Shown here in pieces: positions 1 through 11,500 of a stretch of DNA of 64,000 nt; the stretch's first letter is position 1; each line of letters opens with the position of its first letter. A program made the position numbers and the translations under genes. Source of the stretch: Patagioenas fasciata (Eukaryota > Chordata > Aves > Columbiformes > Columbidae); the NCBI RefSeq assembly GCF_037038585.1, contig NC_092520.1:9440501-9504500 (forward strand), in the 5' to 3' direction. Below the pieces are notes generated by a model that made no database searches, was not told where the DNA came from, and saw only the letters and a program-made list of their open reading frames with translations.

Positions 1-569
1 CCACATGAGCTGTCTAGGCTCCCTCTGTTGAGACCCAAGTGGAAATAATTTCAGAGTGCAGTTCATTCCGTAATAACTGCAGCATCTAGCATGGGTAAGA
101 TGAATTGCCCTCTGGAGATGACTCCTCTCCTCTGACTTGGCCTTCCTTAGGCTACAGGCATCATTTTAACGTGGCTAAATTTAGCTGAGGTTAATCTTGT
201 TTACTTGTTCCCAAGCCAATCACAACTGAGCTCTCCTGGTTCTAATACGACTGCTCTTCATGTTTCAGACCAGGGGCATCAGGCAGTCCCATGTGCTGGA
301 TGTGATGGCTGATCAGCCGTCCTGTCCACCCTGGTCCCCGTGTTCATTCCCCTTAAGAGCACTGCTTCACAGCTGTTATGTGGACCCACAGAAATTCTAC
401 CAGCAAAGGCTTATTTGACTGAGAAATTAAGGCAGAACCGCTTGTTAAAATAGTCCAAATCCCTGCCTGGTTTTCTTATTTTGTCTCTCTAAGCTGTAGA
501 GATTCACCTGCTGTACGTGCCCCCACAGGGCCTACATCCATTGCAGGATGATCTTGCCAAGATCAGCAC

Positions 570-690
570 AGAATCACAGAATAACAGAATGGTTGGGGCT
601 GGAAGGGACCTCTGGAGATCATGCAGTGCAACCCACCTGCTAAAGCAGGTTCACCAGAGCAGATCACACAGGAATGTGTCCAGGTCTTCA
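570..690 (-). mobile_element. CR1 LINE 3'-end fragment
   Basis: Begins with the reverse complement of the CR1 octamer tail (AATCACAGAATAACAGAATGG), followed by the GGCTGGAAGGGACCTCTGGAGATCA-type 3' UTR. About 120 bp, strongly 5'-truncated. It belongs to the same subfamily as the copy at 12510-12910, which has the matching 'aacctgctttagcaggtggg' segment in the other orientation. Confidence 0.9.
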
Positions 691-1136
691 ACCCTTCCTC
701 TCCCTGAGGAACCTTTTATCTGCATGGGCTCTGTCTGTGTTGCCAGGTGGACCATAGCTAGCACACAGTCTGAAACTTGATGTGGTCCCTCACCTACGAG
801 TCACACTGTGAACTTCAGGGTGCCTTCATGCTGGGTGGAACATGGCCAGGCACCAAACTAAGTCTGAGCTCAAGCATCTTATTAGAAATTCCACTGATTC
901 TTGCTGTACAACAGGACTAGGAAAGGCCCTTCCCAGCATTAGCTGAGCAACATCATTGCAAAGGCTGACAGGCAGGTGGTGAAAGTTTGACTGAACACTG
1001 TGCCCAGTTCATCTGCTCTGCAGGTGTGGGCTCTCACTGCGGGGAGAACCTTCTCCTTTGCTGTGTGCACTGAACACAGGCTTCTCTTCAAACAAGCTGG
1101 GCACGAGGTGAGTACAATCTCCAGAAGCAGTTTATT

Positions 1137-1350
1137 AATCATAGATTGTAGAATGGTTTGGGTCAAAACGGACCTTAAAGATCCACTAGTTCCAATCCCC
1201 TTGCAGGGGACACCTTCCACTATACCAGGTTGCTCAAAGCCCCGTCCAACCTGGCCTTGAACACTTCCAGGGATGGGGCATCCACAGCTTCTCTGGGCAG
1301 CCTGTTCCAGCACCTCACCACCCTCATGGGGAAGAATTTATACCCTAAAC
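1137..1350 (-). mobile_element. CR1 LINE 3'-end fragment
   Basis: A degenerate octamer start (AATCATAGATTGTAGAATGG), then the 'aggttgctcaaagccccgtcc' and 'gggatggggcatccacagct' blocks typical of CR1 3' UTR read in reverse. About 210 bp, 5'-truncated. Its middle section closely matches the copy starting at 2245, so both derive from one subfamily. Confidence 0.9.
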
Positions 1351-2244
1351 AAACTCCTGACTACTCTTGGATGAGTACATGGTGGATTCAAAACTACCAG
1401 ATGGAGTGGTGAAACCTACAGCAGAATCTAAACCCAGCAGATAGACACAGGCTAGCATGGAAACAGAAACTGTAGTGATGAATGTGATCCAGTTTTGCAT
1501 AACACCAAAGATTCCCTTTTTCAGAAAATTTCTGGAGTTCTCAGGGTGAGCAGTTGCAGTGGGCTGTTTTATTTTTAAGGTGTTATTTTGTGATTACTTC
1601 ACTGTATTGATATGCTGTTTATCCAAATGGTGAAGATGTAGTGTCTTACAAGAATCCGTCTTGTTGGAGCAAATCCAGGTGCCTGCTTTAGTTCAACAAG
1701 TTTTCGCTATCATGAAATTAAAGGGACACTCTCAGTTGAAATATCACTTGTCAGAAATGTCTTCAGTAATACAATTAGCAGTAACTCCCAAGATCTGCAT
1801 AGTTAAGAGCATCTATAATATATATAACTGTGAATTCTGAACCAAGCTGAATTCAAAATGTTTTTCCTCATTTTCTTCTTTCTATGTATCTCATAGTTTG
1901 ATCAAAGATTTCTACATAATATAGTCTATTTCAAGCAGAAATTAAGAGAATCCCATGCCTTGTTTGACAGATATATTACAGATAATCCAAACAAGCCTTT
2001 CAATTGAGAATTCAGAGCAGGGGAGAAATACAACAAAATTATTCCTAAATGTATTGTATCTGCAGTTTGTTGTTACCTCTTGTGTTTCCCATATAGTAGT
2101 AGCTTACTTTCCCAATAATTTCAGAAACTTCTGTAGAGCTTGAGTTGCCTGAGGCAAAGCTGTTTATTTGCAAAGGTATGTGTGCAGGTGGAACTGTGCA
2201 ATAGAAACCTTCCCGTTAGTATGAATATGCTCAAATATCCCTAT

Positions 2245-3030
2245 TCATAGAATCATAGAATAGTTTGGGCTGGAAGGGTCATTAAAGATCATCTAGTCCA
2301 ACCCCCTGCCATGGGCAGGGACACCTTCCACTAGACCAGGTTGCTCAAAGCCCCGTCCAACCTGGCCTTGAACACTTCCAGGGATGGGGCATCCACAGCT
2401 TTTCTGGGCAGCCTGTTGCAGTGCCTCACCACCCTCATGGCAGAGGACTGCTTCCTTCTATCTCATCTAAATCTCTCTTATTTCAGTTTAAAGCCATTAC
2501 CCCGTGTCCTATCATTACATGCACTTGTAAAAAGTCCCTCTCCAGTGTTCTTCTAGGTCTCCTTTAGGTACTGTAAAGCTGCTGTAAGGTCTCCCCAGAG
2601 CCTCCTCTCCTCTCCTCTCCTCTCCTCTCCTCTCCTCTCCTCTCCTCTCCTCTCCTCTCCTCTCCTCTCCTCTCCTCTCCTCTCCTCTCCTCTCCTCTCC
2701 TCTCCTCTCCTCTCCTCTCCTCTCCTCTCCTCTCCTCTCCTCTCCTCTCCTCTCCTCTCCTCTCCTCTCCTCTCCTCTCCTCTCCTCTCCTCTCCTCTCC
2801 TCTCCTCTCCTCCCCTCTCCTCCCCTCTCCTTCCCTCTCCTCCCCTCTCCTCCCCTCTCCTCCCCTCTCCTCCCCTCTCCTCCCCTCTCCTCCCCTCTCC
2901 TCCCCTCTCCTCTCCTCCTCTTCTCTCTTCTCCACGCTCAACAACCCCAATTCTCTCAGCCTGTCCTCACGGCAAAGATGCTCCAGTCCCCTGTTCGTCT
3001 TGGTGGCCTTCTCTGTACTTGCTCCAGCTC
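2245..3030 (-). mobile_element. CR1 LINE 3' fragment carrying an internal expanded satellite
   Basis: Starts with the reverse octamer (TCATAGAATCATAGAATAG) and runs through the standard 3' UTR blocks to 'ggtctccccagagcctcctctcc'. It is then interrupted by an expanded CTCCT array, and resumes as 'ttctccacgctcaacaacc' and 'tctctcagcctgtcctca', the normal continuation of CR1. Without the array the element would be about 470 bp. Confidence 0.9.
2603..2918. repeat. (TCTCC)n pentanucleotide satellite with a 10-bp higher-order half
   Basis: About 315 bp of almost pure pyrimidine. From 2603 to 2810 the unit is TCTCC with essentially no variants. From 2811 to 2910 it switches to ten copies of the 10-mer TCCCCTCTCC, one of which (2831-2840) reads TTCCCTCTCC. 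The array sits exactly where the CR1 consensus has its natural CCTCCTCTTCTCC stretch, so it probably grew from that seed. The reading frame of Arg-Arg-Gly-Glu-Glu repeats on the minus strand is an artefact of the array. Confidence 0.97.
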
Positions 3031-3671
3031 ACTGTATTCACCCAGAAAGAGGACGGACGCTCTCAGTGGGATTCACTTCGTGTAACTTTTAGCATCTAAA
3101 AGTTAGATTTAACCTCTCCTAATAGGCAATGGAAGGAAATGAGTGCTTTTGAGGAGTGATTGTCTGGCCTTGCTTATATCCTGGTTTAGGATGTAATAAA
3201 TTGCCCTCTGAGGTGGCCCCTGAAGGCCTGCAAAGGGAACCTAGAGTGGTCATGCCTCGCTTTTAGTTGTCTTTATTTGGGCAGATGAATCCTTTCCAAG
3301 GCTAGAGCCTTAAACTCTGCTCCACTGCATCACACTCGCTGATGACAACATTTTTACCAACACAGGAAAGACATTGTGTACATTCAGCTGTCACTTTTCC
3401 CACTTGGCAATCTTTTTCATAAACCAAACAACCAAGGTTCTCAGTCTTCACATGCTTCCTTTAAGATGACAGTAAAAGCATCTGACTTCTGGGAACTAGG
3501 AAAAAGTGCCTCCCCCACCATCCTTGCATCCAGTCTTGGGAAACCTGAGAAAAAGGATCCATTCTCTCTGAGTGGTATCATCTTATGGTGCAACGTATCT
3601 GAGGCAAATGTTTGGCCTTCCCCTTCTTGTCATCACAGCACCCAGACATGGGACAGACACCACGGGGACAG

Positions 3672-4044
3672 TCACAGTATCACAGTATGTTTGGGATTGG
3701 AAGGGACCTCGAAAGATCATCCAGTCCAATCCCCCTGCCGGAGCAGGAACGCCTAGGTGAGGTCGCACAGGAACATGTCCAGGCGGGTTTTGAACGTCTG
3801 TTGGGTGCACCAGTTTGGGGAGCTCTCTAGTGATATCCTTGATCCGGGCTCCAGGTAGACTACAAACTTCCCTAAGATGAGGGTCAGCTCTACATATTGG
3901 GCCCTCTGTTCCTTTCAGAAGGGCATTTCCTATTACAATCACCCTTCTTTCTTTCTTATCAGAGGCAGTCTTAAGTTGTGAAGTCAACCGCCTCTTCCTA
4001 TGTGATCCTGTAGGCAGGCTTGGCACCACTGTATTTGTCATCAC
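3672..4044 (-). mobile_element. CR1 LINE copy with ORF1-like segment joined to the 3' UTR
   Basis: Positions 3672 to about 3805 are CR1 3' UTR in reverse, beginning with an octamer variant (CACAGTATCACAGTATG). About 3830-4044, read on the minus strand, encodes a run resembling the esterase-like region of CR1 ORF1: GTEGPICRADPHLREVC, then LPGARIKDITRELPKLV. The catalytic GDS-type motif reads GNA, so the fragment is not functional. ORF2 is missing between the two parts. Beyond 4044 homology fades; it may extend towards 4190. The ORF1 assignment rests on remembered family sequence. Confidence 0.7.
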
Positions 4045-4247
4045 AACACTGCCCTGAGATACAACATACTCTCATGATCATTGCATAGTTCAGGAACTGA
4101 GGTAGCAGAGCCTTCCCAAAGTCCTGCAGTGAAGTAGGGGCAGAGATGAGGATGGGACTTGCTTCTCTGAACTCAACTCTCACTCTGTGTAATCCTTACC
4201 TTCAAAATAGACCATCTTCAAAAGGATAGTGTCTTCACCTTGAACTT

Positions 4248-4681
4248 GATCAGAGGCTGGAACACCTCTCCTATGAGGACAAGATGAGAGAGTTGGGGGT
4301 GGTTTGGCCTAGAGAAGGGAATGCTCCAGGGAGACCTTATTGTGGCCTTTCAGTGCTTAAAAGGAGCCTATAAGAAATATGGGGGCAGACTATTTAGCAG
4401 GGCCTGTTGTGATAGGACAAGGGGTAATGGTTTTAAACTAAAGGAGGGGAGATTCAGGCCAGACATGAGAAAGAATTTTTTTAAAAGTGAGGGTGGTGAA
4501 ACCCTGTCCCAGGTTTCCCAGAGAGGTGGTGGATGAACCATCCCTGGAGACATCCCAGGCCAGGCTGGATGGGTCTCTGAGCAACCTGATCTGGTGAAGA
4601 TGTCCCTGCTCATGGCAGGGGTGGCACTGGATGAGCTGTGAAGGTCCCTTCCAACACAAACTATTCTATGATTCTCTGATT
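4248..4681 (+). mobile_element. CR1 LINE 3' fragment
   Basis: Begins within the end of ORF2 ('gatcagaggctggaacacctc') and runs through 'aagatgtccctgctcatggc' to an octamer tail TTCTATGATTCTCTGATT. About 430 bp. Same subfamily as the copies at 32365, 41742, 44690 and 54385. Confidence 0.92.
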
Positions 4682-6108
4682 CCTGTTGCAGTTAGAAAGA
4701 GCTCTGGGAAACAGGGCATCTGTGAGCAGTGGGCCCTGTCCCGTGCAAGGAGAAGGGAGCCTGCTGGACGGCTGCCACTGCAGTGGGGAACTCCAAGGCC
4801 TTTTCTGCTGCATTACATCAGCAGCGAGCAATGGGAGGACTCGTTTGAGCCAATTGTGGGTTGTCATTCTTCCTTCCAGACTCAGTGGCCTCTGAAATCA
4901 CTCCATTGTCTGCAGCGGAATCTGGCACAGGCCCATAATGCCAGGTTACTTCACTTCCCTGCAGAATAAAAGATTTCTTCAACCATGAGAAATTATCTCC
5001 TGACAGTGCTATTCATTAGGGCTCCCACCTGTGGACTGTTTCATTTTCAGCTTACTCGCAAGGTGCTGAAAAGTCAGCATGTGTGTTATCACTTGACAAT
5101 ATAGTACAGCTGATACCTCTTCACCTTTATGAATGTTGTCACTTATTGCTCTTTGCCTCCAGAATGGCTCACAGTAACACCGAGATCTTGAACTTCACTC
5201 TTTTTTACAAAAACACTTTTATACCACCAGAGTTATTGTTTCTTAGGAATTACAGAAAAAAAATCTACAATGTGTATTTTTTTCCTGTTTTGAATTGGGA
5301 AGTTAAAACCTTAGAATTTTTTATAGCTGCTGGAGAGATCTCAGCAGTGGTTCATTTTTCCTTAAGGCAGGCATTTGGACAGGCCAAACAAACTGTCTTT
5401 TCTGAACTTATGGTTCAATGTATGCCCTAAAAATAATAAAAATCTATTTTTTGTGGCTACCAAATGTCTTGTAACTAAATTTCAAACGAAACATTCTTCT
5501 CTACTGCTTTTGGCATGAAACAAGTTTTGCCTAACACTTTCTTTAAGGTTTCTTTCTCAGGAGGACTTCTGTAGACAGCAAGCCTTGTGGCTCCTATACA
5601 TCCATCTGTGTTGTACATAGAGGCACATAACATCTTATAATCTGCATGATTGAAAGACTGTGGATGGGTAGCTGTGGACCAGCTCCCCACAGTGGCAGGT
5701 GCTGTACAAACATAACACAAAAATAAGTCGATCCTTTCCCCTAATCAGAAGTAGAGACAGCAGTCAATCACAGGAAGACAGAGACACTAGGAAACCAAGA
5801 GAAGTGTGGTGGAATGTCTCCAGCTTATGGACATTTATGTAGACACTTTGTTTGGATGCAGTGCCTTCCTCTTTTCCTGTTTAAGTCTCTAACACAGGTC
5901 AGACCACTTAAACCCTGGCAGTGCCTCTTTCTCTTCGTGGGCAATTATGGTGCACAGGGTGAACACCTCACTTGTAGATCTCTACATGCAGGTGTTTACG
6001 GTTTGAATGAAGTTTCTAGTCTCATTTGGGAAAGGTCTGTAGTCTTGTATTATATCAAGATGGCCCAGGACATCCCAAACCCCTACAGTTAAGAGAGGTG
6101 AAACCTAC

Positions 6109-6212
6109 CATAGAATCACAGAATTGTTTAGATTGGAAAAGAACGTTAAGATCATCAAGTCCAATTGTTAACCTAGCACCTCTTTTGTTAACCTCTAAAC
6201 CATATCCCTCTG
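6109..6212 (-). mobile_element. Short CR1 LINE 3'-end fragment
   Basis: CCATAGAATCACAGAATTG followed by 'aagatcatcaagtccaattg', the usual CR1 terminal motif. About 100 bp, diverged and 5'-truncated. Confidence 0.85.
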
Positions 6213-7859
6213 AACCATATGTATTCTGCAGTGTCTTGCATCTCTGCCTCCCTGTCTCCTGTGAACATGTCTATCAGAGTCATGTCTTCTAGGATTGTGT
6301 CTATTTGAATTTGTGTCGGGAGATCAAACAATCCTTTAGTCAGTCAGAATTTATTCACAGATACTGTCAATAAAAAACTGAGGAAAACATACAAAGAAGG
6401 AAACAATTACGCTAATATTTATTTCTTCTTCCCACTGAGACTCTTGAAAACAGCGGTGTGATACTGGAAGGCTGGTGCACTTAAGATAAAGCAGTAAATG
6501 GACATATAGGCAGTTGTTCAGTGGAGGGTTTGCAGTCATCTGGAAATGACTGCTGGGCAATCTGCACTTTGTCAGAAGAGTAGAAGTCATCAAGAGGCCT
6601 TGTTTGGTGTGGTGACCTACTACAGTCAAAAAGACTTGCGAGAGGAAAGCTGGGCAGGCACTGGAGCACTTGTGGCACTTGTGACAGAAGAGGCTGGAAG
6701 CCCATGGAAAGCAAGAGGCCACTGCTGCAGTTCTGAATCCCACCATGTAACCAAACCTCACAGTGCTTTCACCCCTGCCAAGACATGGGCCACTTTCTCC
6801 ATCTGTACAGGACAGCAGAGGCGTACAGGACAAAGCTCCCTGAGCAGTGGGACTGTGTATCTAATCTGAAGGTGACATAGAGTCCAGATAAGTAAGGGAT
6901 CAGTGATTAGTGCGGTATTGCTGATAGAGCTTTACTCACTAGCTGCCGCCTGATATTCCAGATGTTTTCCTTGCTGTTGCATGACCTGGTGGCCCATGAG
7001 CAGCTAAACTGGTGTCACCAGCCCCAGCTTCCCCTGACACAGCTGTATTCTCCATCTGTGTTTCTGCTGGAGAAGTTTGCCCCAGGGACCTCTCCTTCAC
7101 CTTGTAAGGTGACAGCTGAGAAAGACTTGTCTGAGTAGCTATGACTTTTGTAGGATTTTTTTTCCAATCATCTGTAAAAACCTTTCCACAGACTGAAACG
7201 GGGCTGGTGCTCAGCCCAAGTAAATGCAAACTAGAAAAAGCATGTTTAAGAATGTAAGATCCTGTAACATTTCAGCTCCTCACGGAGGGTCTGCGCATGG
7301 GACGGAGCTTTTGCTGTGCCTCAGGGACTCCTGGTCCTTTGTAAGGGCAGCAGGGGGGTGAAGAGGTCAGCAGAAGGCAGCAAATAAAATTGATTCCTGT
7401 GAAATTTGTGTTTCCTTTCTGGGGTAACGGCGATCAGCTGGGAATTTTGGCAAAACTTTTTGTGGATTTTTCTTGCGGAGTTAAAACACATCGCAGGATT
7501 TTTTTGCCCTCTTGGCTCCGTTTTCCTCTTTTCTTGCCAGTTATCATTATAAAGGTTCAAGAAGGACGAGTAATTAAAACCCGTGCAAAGAATGTGTCTG
7601 ACAAATATCTGCCTGATGAGGCAACACAGGCGACAGACCCCAGAGCTCCTGGAGCTTCTGCCCAGGCAGGAGGGACCCCGGAGGTTCACCTTACTCCTGC
7701 CACGCTAGATCCAGACGTTGGGGACAAAGAACCTGGTGTCCTCAGGGCCGTGGAGGTGCCACTACTGCACCCCGAAACCTCCCACCCGCGAATAAAAACA
7801 AGGACGGGGTAAAAATGTGGTTTTCCCCAGGAAATAAATGAAAATCGTAGTAAAAGTGA

Positions 7860-8578
7860 AAAAAATAGGGGGTGCCGCTCCACAGGGTGCACTGGGGCGG
7901 CTGCCGCGGGGGAGCCCGGCGCGGAGGGACGGCCCCGGCCCCACGGGCGGGCGGCGGGGCAGGCAGAGGCTGCCGGGAGCGCTGCGGAGCGGAGCGGCCT
8001 CGGCGGAGGCGGGAGCCACCTGCGGGAGGCGCCGCTCCGCCCCAGCCCGCCCCGCTCCGCCCGCAGCGCCGCTGAGGGCCGGCGCCCGGCGGGAGGGAGG
8101 GGGGAGGCGCCCCCGAGCCCCGCGGAGGCGGCGGGAGGGATGGGACCGGCCCCGCCACCTGCCTGACGGCTCCCGGAGACGCCGCCGCCGCGGGGACCTG
8201 GTAGGTAGCGGGTCCCGCCGGCCGGGAGGGTGCGGGTCATCCCCGGGGGACAAAGGGGCGGCGGGGAGGATGGCGGGGGTCTCGCCTCTCGGTGTCCCGG
8301 GGCCAGCGCCTCACCTGCCGGAGCCGAGGGCAGCCCGGCGCTGTGGGGACCGGCCGTCCCCGCCGGGCGCTGCCGCCAGCCGGGCTGCGGGAGCCGCTGT
8401 CCCGGCTCGGGGCGAGCCCTTCCCGCAGAGCTTCGTTTTGAACCCCGCTCGCATCAACCCGGCGCCGCCGCTCCGGCAGCGGGCGAACAAAAGGGGATAA
8501 CGCGGCTCCTGCCCGCCCGTCCCTGCCGCTGGGGCGGCCGGAGTCGCGGCAGCGCTGCGAGCTGGTGTCGGTGACCAA
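7860..8578 (+). promoter_or_regulatory. PRSS23: CpG island: probable PRSS23 promoter and non-coding exon 1
   Basis: A sharply bounded GC-rich, CpG-dense block of about 0.7 kb, unlike anything else in the window, lying 4.8 kb upstream of the PRSS23 coding exon. PRSS23 in vertebrates has an untranslated first exon, so a CpG-island promoter here is expected. Two good donor-like sites could end exon 1: CTG|GTAGGT with the intron beginning at 8201, and CTG|GTGAGA with the intron beginning at 8596. The long reading frames on both strands here are a by-product of GC richness and are not called as genes. No TATA box is evident, as usual for such promoters. Bidirectional transcription is possible, since nothing in the sequence fixes the direction except the downstream gene. 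Confidence 0.75.
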
Positions 8579-11500
8579 CTTTGAAGGGGCGTCTGGTGAG
8601 AAAACAGCTGATTAAAACAAAAATCGACTTTGCTCCGTTTGGCACTTGGGAAGTATCGTAAGTTGCTCTCCGGTTGATCCTGTGCTGGGGTTTATCACCG
8701 CGGCTGAGAACAGCGGTACTCGGGGTGTGCTGGAGCCAGCGGCTGTCGCGGTCCGAGGGGCTGGTGAGGTCCCGCTGGTCCCGAGTGGTTTGGTAGCCCT
8801 GGAGATGCCTACAGCTCACCGGTTTGTTCAAGCCGACCATCACCATTCCACCTGTAACAGTTCGCTCTTGTACAGTGAAACTGAAGCTGCTTCACATGCA
8901 AGGAGGGAGGGAGAGGAAAGAAAGGAGGCAGTAAAATTATTCTGCAGGAATTGGACTAAGTGGTAAACACATAATATGATCTCTTTCCTCTGTGTGTGGC
9001 GTGTGTCGCTGACATACGTGTCAAAATACCCCCTGTGCCCGTTGTATGTGTTAACAGGCACCCTTGGCCTGCCAGCATCAAAGTTCGTTCCAGGCTTTCT
9101 GAGACATCTCCTCTTACAGCCCTGGCTGGCGGGGAAGGCAGCGTAAGCCTCAGCATTGCAGGCAGGCTAATAGAGATGTTAGATTCCAATGGCAGTAAGG
9201 CTTCTGTAGTTTCTAAACTGCGACTCAATTATTTTTTCTGTGTTTTAACAAGTTCTGTGACTTAAGAAAAGCAGATGAGGCATTTTGGCATGGCAGTGAC
9301 AGTAGTTTAGTTCACCTTTATAATTTGGTTTCAGGCAGGTTTTTCTCTCTTACTCGCTTGTTTTTCTTTCTTCTTTTTTTCATTTCCATGTTAATCATTC
9401 TGGCTGCCAGCACCATGGAAAAACTTTCTTCATTTCAAAAATGTAAAGTAGACTGTTTGCTTCATGGGCTTTCATACTGTACTTTCCAAGATTTATTGTT
9501 ATTTAACCATCTATTACAAGAACCACCCCCGAAGCAGTGAACTCTTCCAGAAAAATTACTTGCTTATTAGAAAATGATTCATGTCCATTCTGAACAAGGC
9601 AGTTCTCTCTCACCAACATCTCTCTCAAGGCGTGAATGCCCATAGCAGGCAGGGAAATGTGTCTGTAAAGTGTTTCAGCAGCGTGGGGAGCCCCGGGGTA
9701 GCTGTCACTGTTTCCATTCTCTAAACAATTTTAATGCCATTAGCAAGTGTGGTTATGTACAAACCGCTTTCTACGGGGTTCCTAGGCTGGATATCAGAGC
9801 GGGGCTTTGTACTGAGTCAAAGGGTGGACTGAGTTTATGACACAGTGTAAATAGCTACAGAAGAGCAGTACTACAGCGGAGCACCGCATCGTAATTCATT
9901 CAGTATCGTTTTGTGATAGCCGCTCAGAGAAGTACTCGCTTCTTTCCAGTTCATTCTGTTTAAGAGCATCTTTCAGGATCACCCATGAGTAAGTAGCTGG
10001 ACACAGAGAGTGCTAACTTTGGGTTTTGCAGATTTTTTTTTAAAACCAAAAAATGAAAAAGAAAGAAGATGCTAACTGGTAGGTCTCACTTAAAATGTAG
10101 ACTGCTTTTTAAATTGCCTCATTTTTCTGCTTAACCTTTTTGTTTTTTATAGTGGAAGGATCTACACAGAAAGATGTACTATGCATTAATGTGGCATCTT
10201 GTTATAAATAAGACATATTTATTCTATTTACTGCAACCCAGAGCTGATTTAGTACCAGTTATACCTCCAGATGAGACAGAATTACAAAGACTTCAGTAAA
10301 TGCTTTGATTTGTGAACACTGTTTAGCTTCTGTGGTCAGGTATAACCTTATAACTGTATTTTATTGTTAGGTTTTAATAACATTGAAATAATAGAAAAGT
10401 TCTGTAGCTGATGAAAAGGCTTTTATCCCGTATATCAGCAATGTGATCATAGCACAGGAGCAGCATGGGAGGGGTGCGGGAAGGTTTGCCCAGGGACAGG
10501 GAGTCCCAGCACAGACCCAGATTCCATCCTCTGCGGCTTTTTTGGGGGGACCAGCATGAGTCCCAGCTCCTGTCCTGTTCTCCTCGCAGGGCGGCTGCCC
10601 TCTGCTGTCTACAGCCGCCTTCCCAGTGCTGGTGGTGCTGCAGCAACATGACAGGGAGGAAAGGGAGAGCAGGTTGCAGGGAGAGGTAATTTCTCAGCCC
10701 TGAGGATGCTCTGTGAAGAAGTAGAGAAGTTGCTGGGCACACAGGCCCTTTGTCAGGTTGCTGCACTGACAGGCACAAGGGAATCTTGCTGCTTGTGCAA
10801 ATAACAACTGACAGGAGACTTACAGCTTTTCCCCTGCCAGCTATAAGGCCAGCATTGCCTCAGTTAGCATGAATGATTTTTAGATCCGAGAAGTGGCACG
10901 GGTGGTGCAATTTAGACAGAGATCCCGTCTATCAGGAAAGCTGCAGATGTAATTTTTGGGAGTAATTTTGGTGTGAAGCAGTTGAGAGCAGACTGCTTAT
11001 AAATATGTGCTCCTAACAGTGAGATGCACAGCACCTGATGTACCTGATGCAGAGCATAACTGTGATTTAGTCTGTTCTCGGCTTCCTAATTTTGAGACCA
11101 ATAATCATTTCTGTGTACAGTCCTCACTGTCACAAGTAGGACAGTTAACAGCTGACTTACACTAGTGCATGGTGTCTTTGTGGGGATGGGCTGGTATCAT
11201 TTTTCCCGTTATTAATACCTTCTTTTTCTGTGTCTTTCTAATCACCGTTATGCGACAAGTGTATTTGATATGCAGCCAGTGTTCCCTGGACCATCCTTGC
11301 ACCAACGTGAGACTATCTCATTTGATTCTTGCAAAACCCAGTCACATCAAATATTAATCTCTGCCATGGAAGGATCCAGAGGAGCTGATGTTTATCCTTG
11401 AATACATCAGCAAGTATTTTCCAATTTTGGGACAACCAAAATTATGGAGTTCTGCTTCATGGACTCACCCTTTAGGTATAAAATTACACCTTCTATAGAG

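Larger units (their letters stand above)
1..7320. other. Intergenic DNA upstream of PRSS23
   Basis: Apart from the CR1 pieces and the CTCCT satellite listed separately, this is AT-rich sequence without a convincing exon, RNA gene or promoter. Reading frames of 90-160 codons at 6351-6833 and 6939-7229 have no family resemblance and no supporting splice signals. Confidence 0.7.

Noticed and set aside
2564-2950. 128-codon minus-strand frame of Arg-Arg-Gly-Glu-Glu repeats
   Set aside because: Purely the translation of the CTCCT satellite inside a CR1 copy; a 5-base unit repeats every 15 bases in frame, so it is open by construction.
6351-6833. 160-codon minus-strand frame
   Set aside because: No signal of a known family, no splice or Kozak support, and a competing frame on the other strand. 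Treated as chance.
6939-7229. 96-codon minus-strand frame with polar, protein-like composition upstream of the CpG island
   Set aside because: Could be a divergent transcript from the promoter, but no convincing splice sites or homology; left uncalled.
7686-8578. Several overlapping 110-220-codon reading frames on both strands
   Set aside because: They lie in the CpG island, where stop codons are rare in all frames. Their compositions (Pro, Arg, Gly, Ala) reflect GC content and no family is recognisable.
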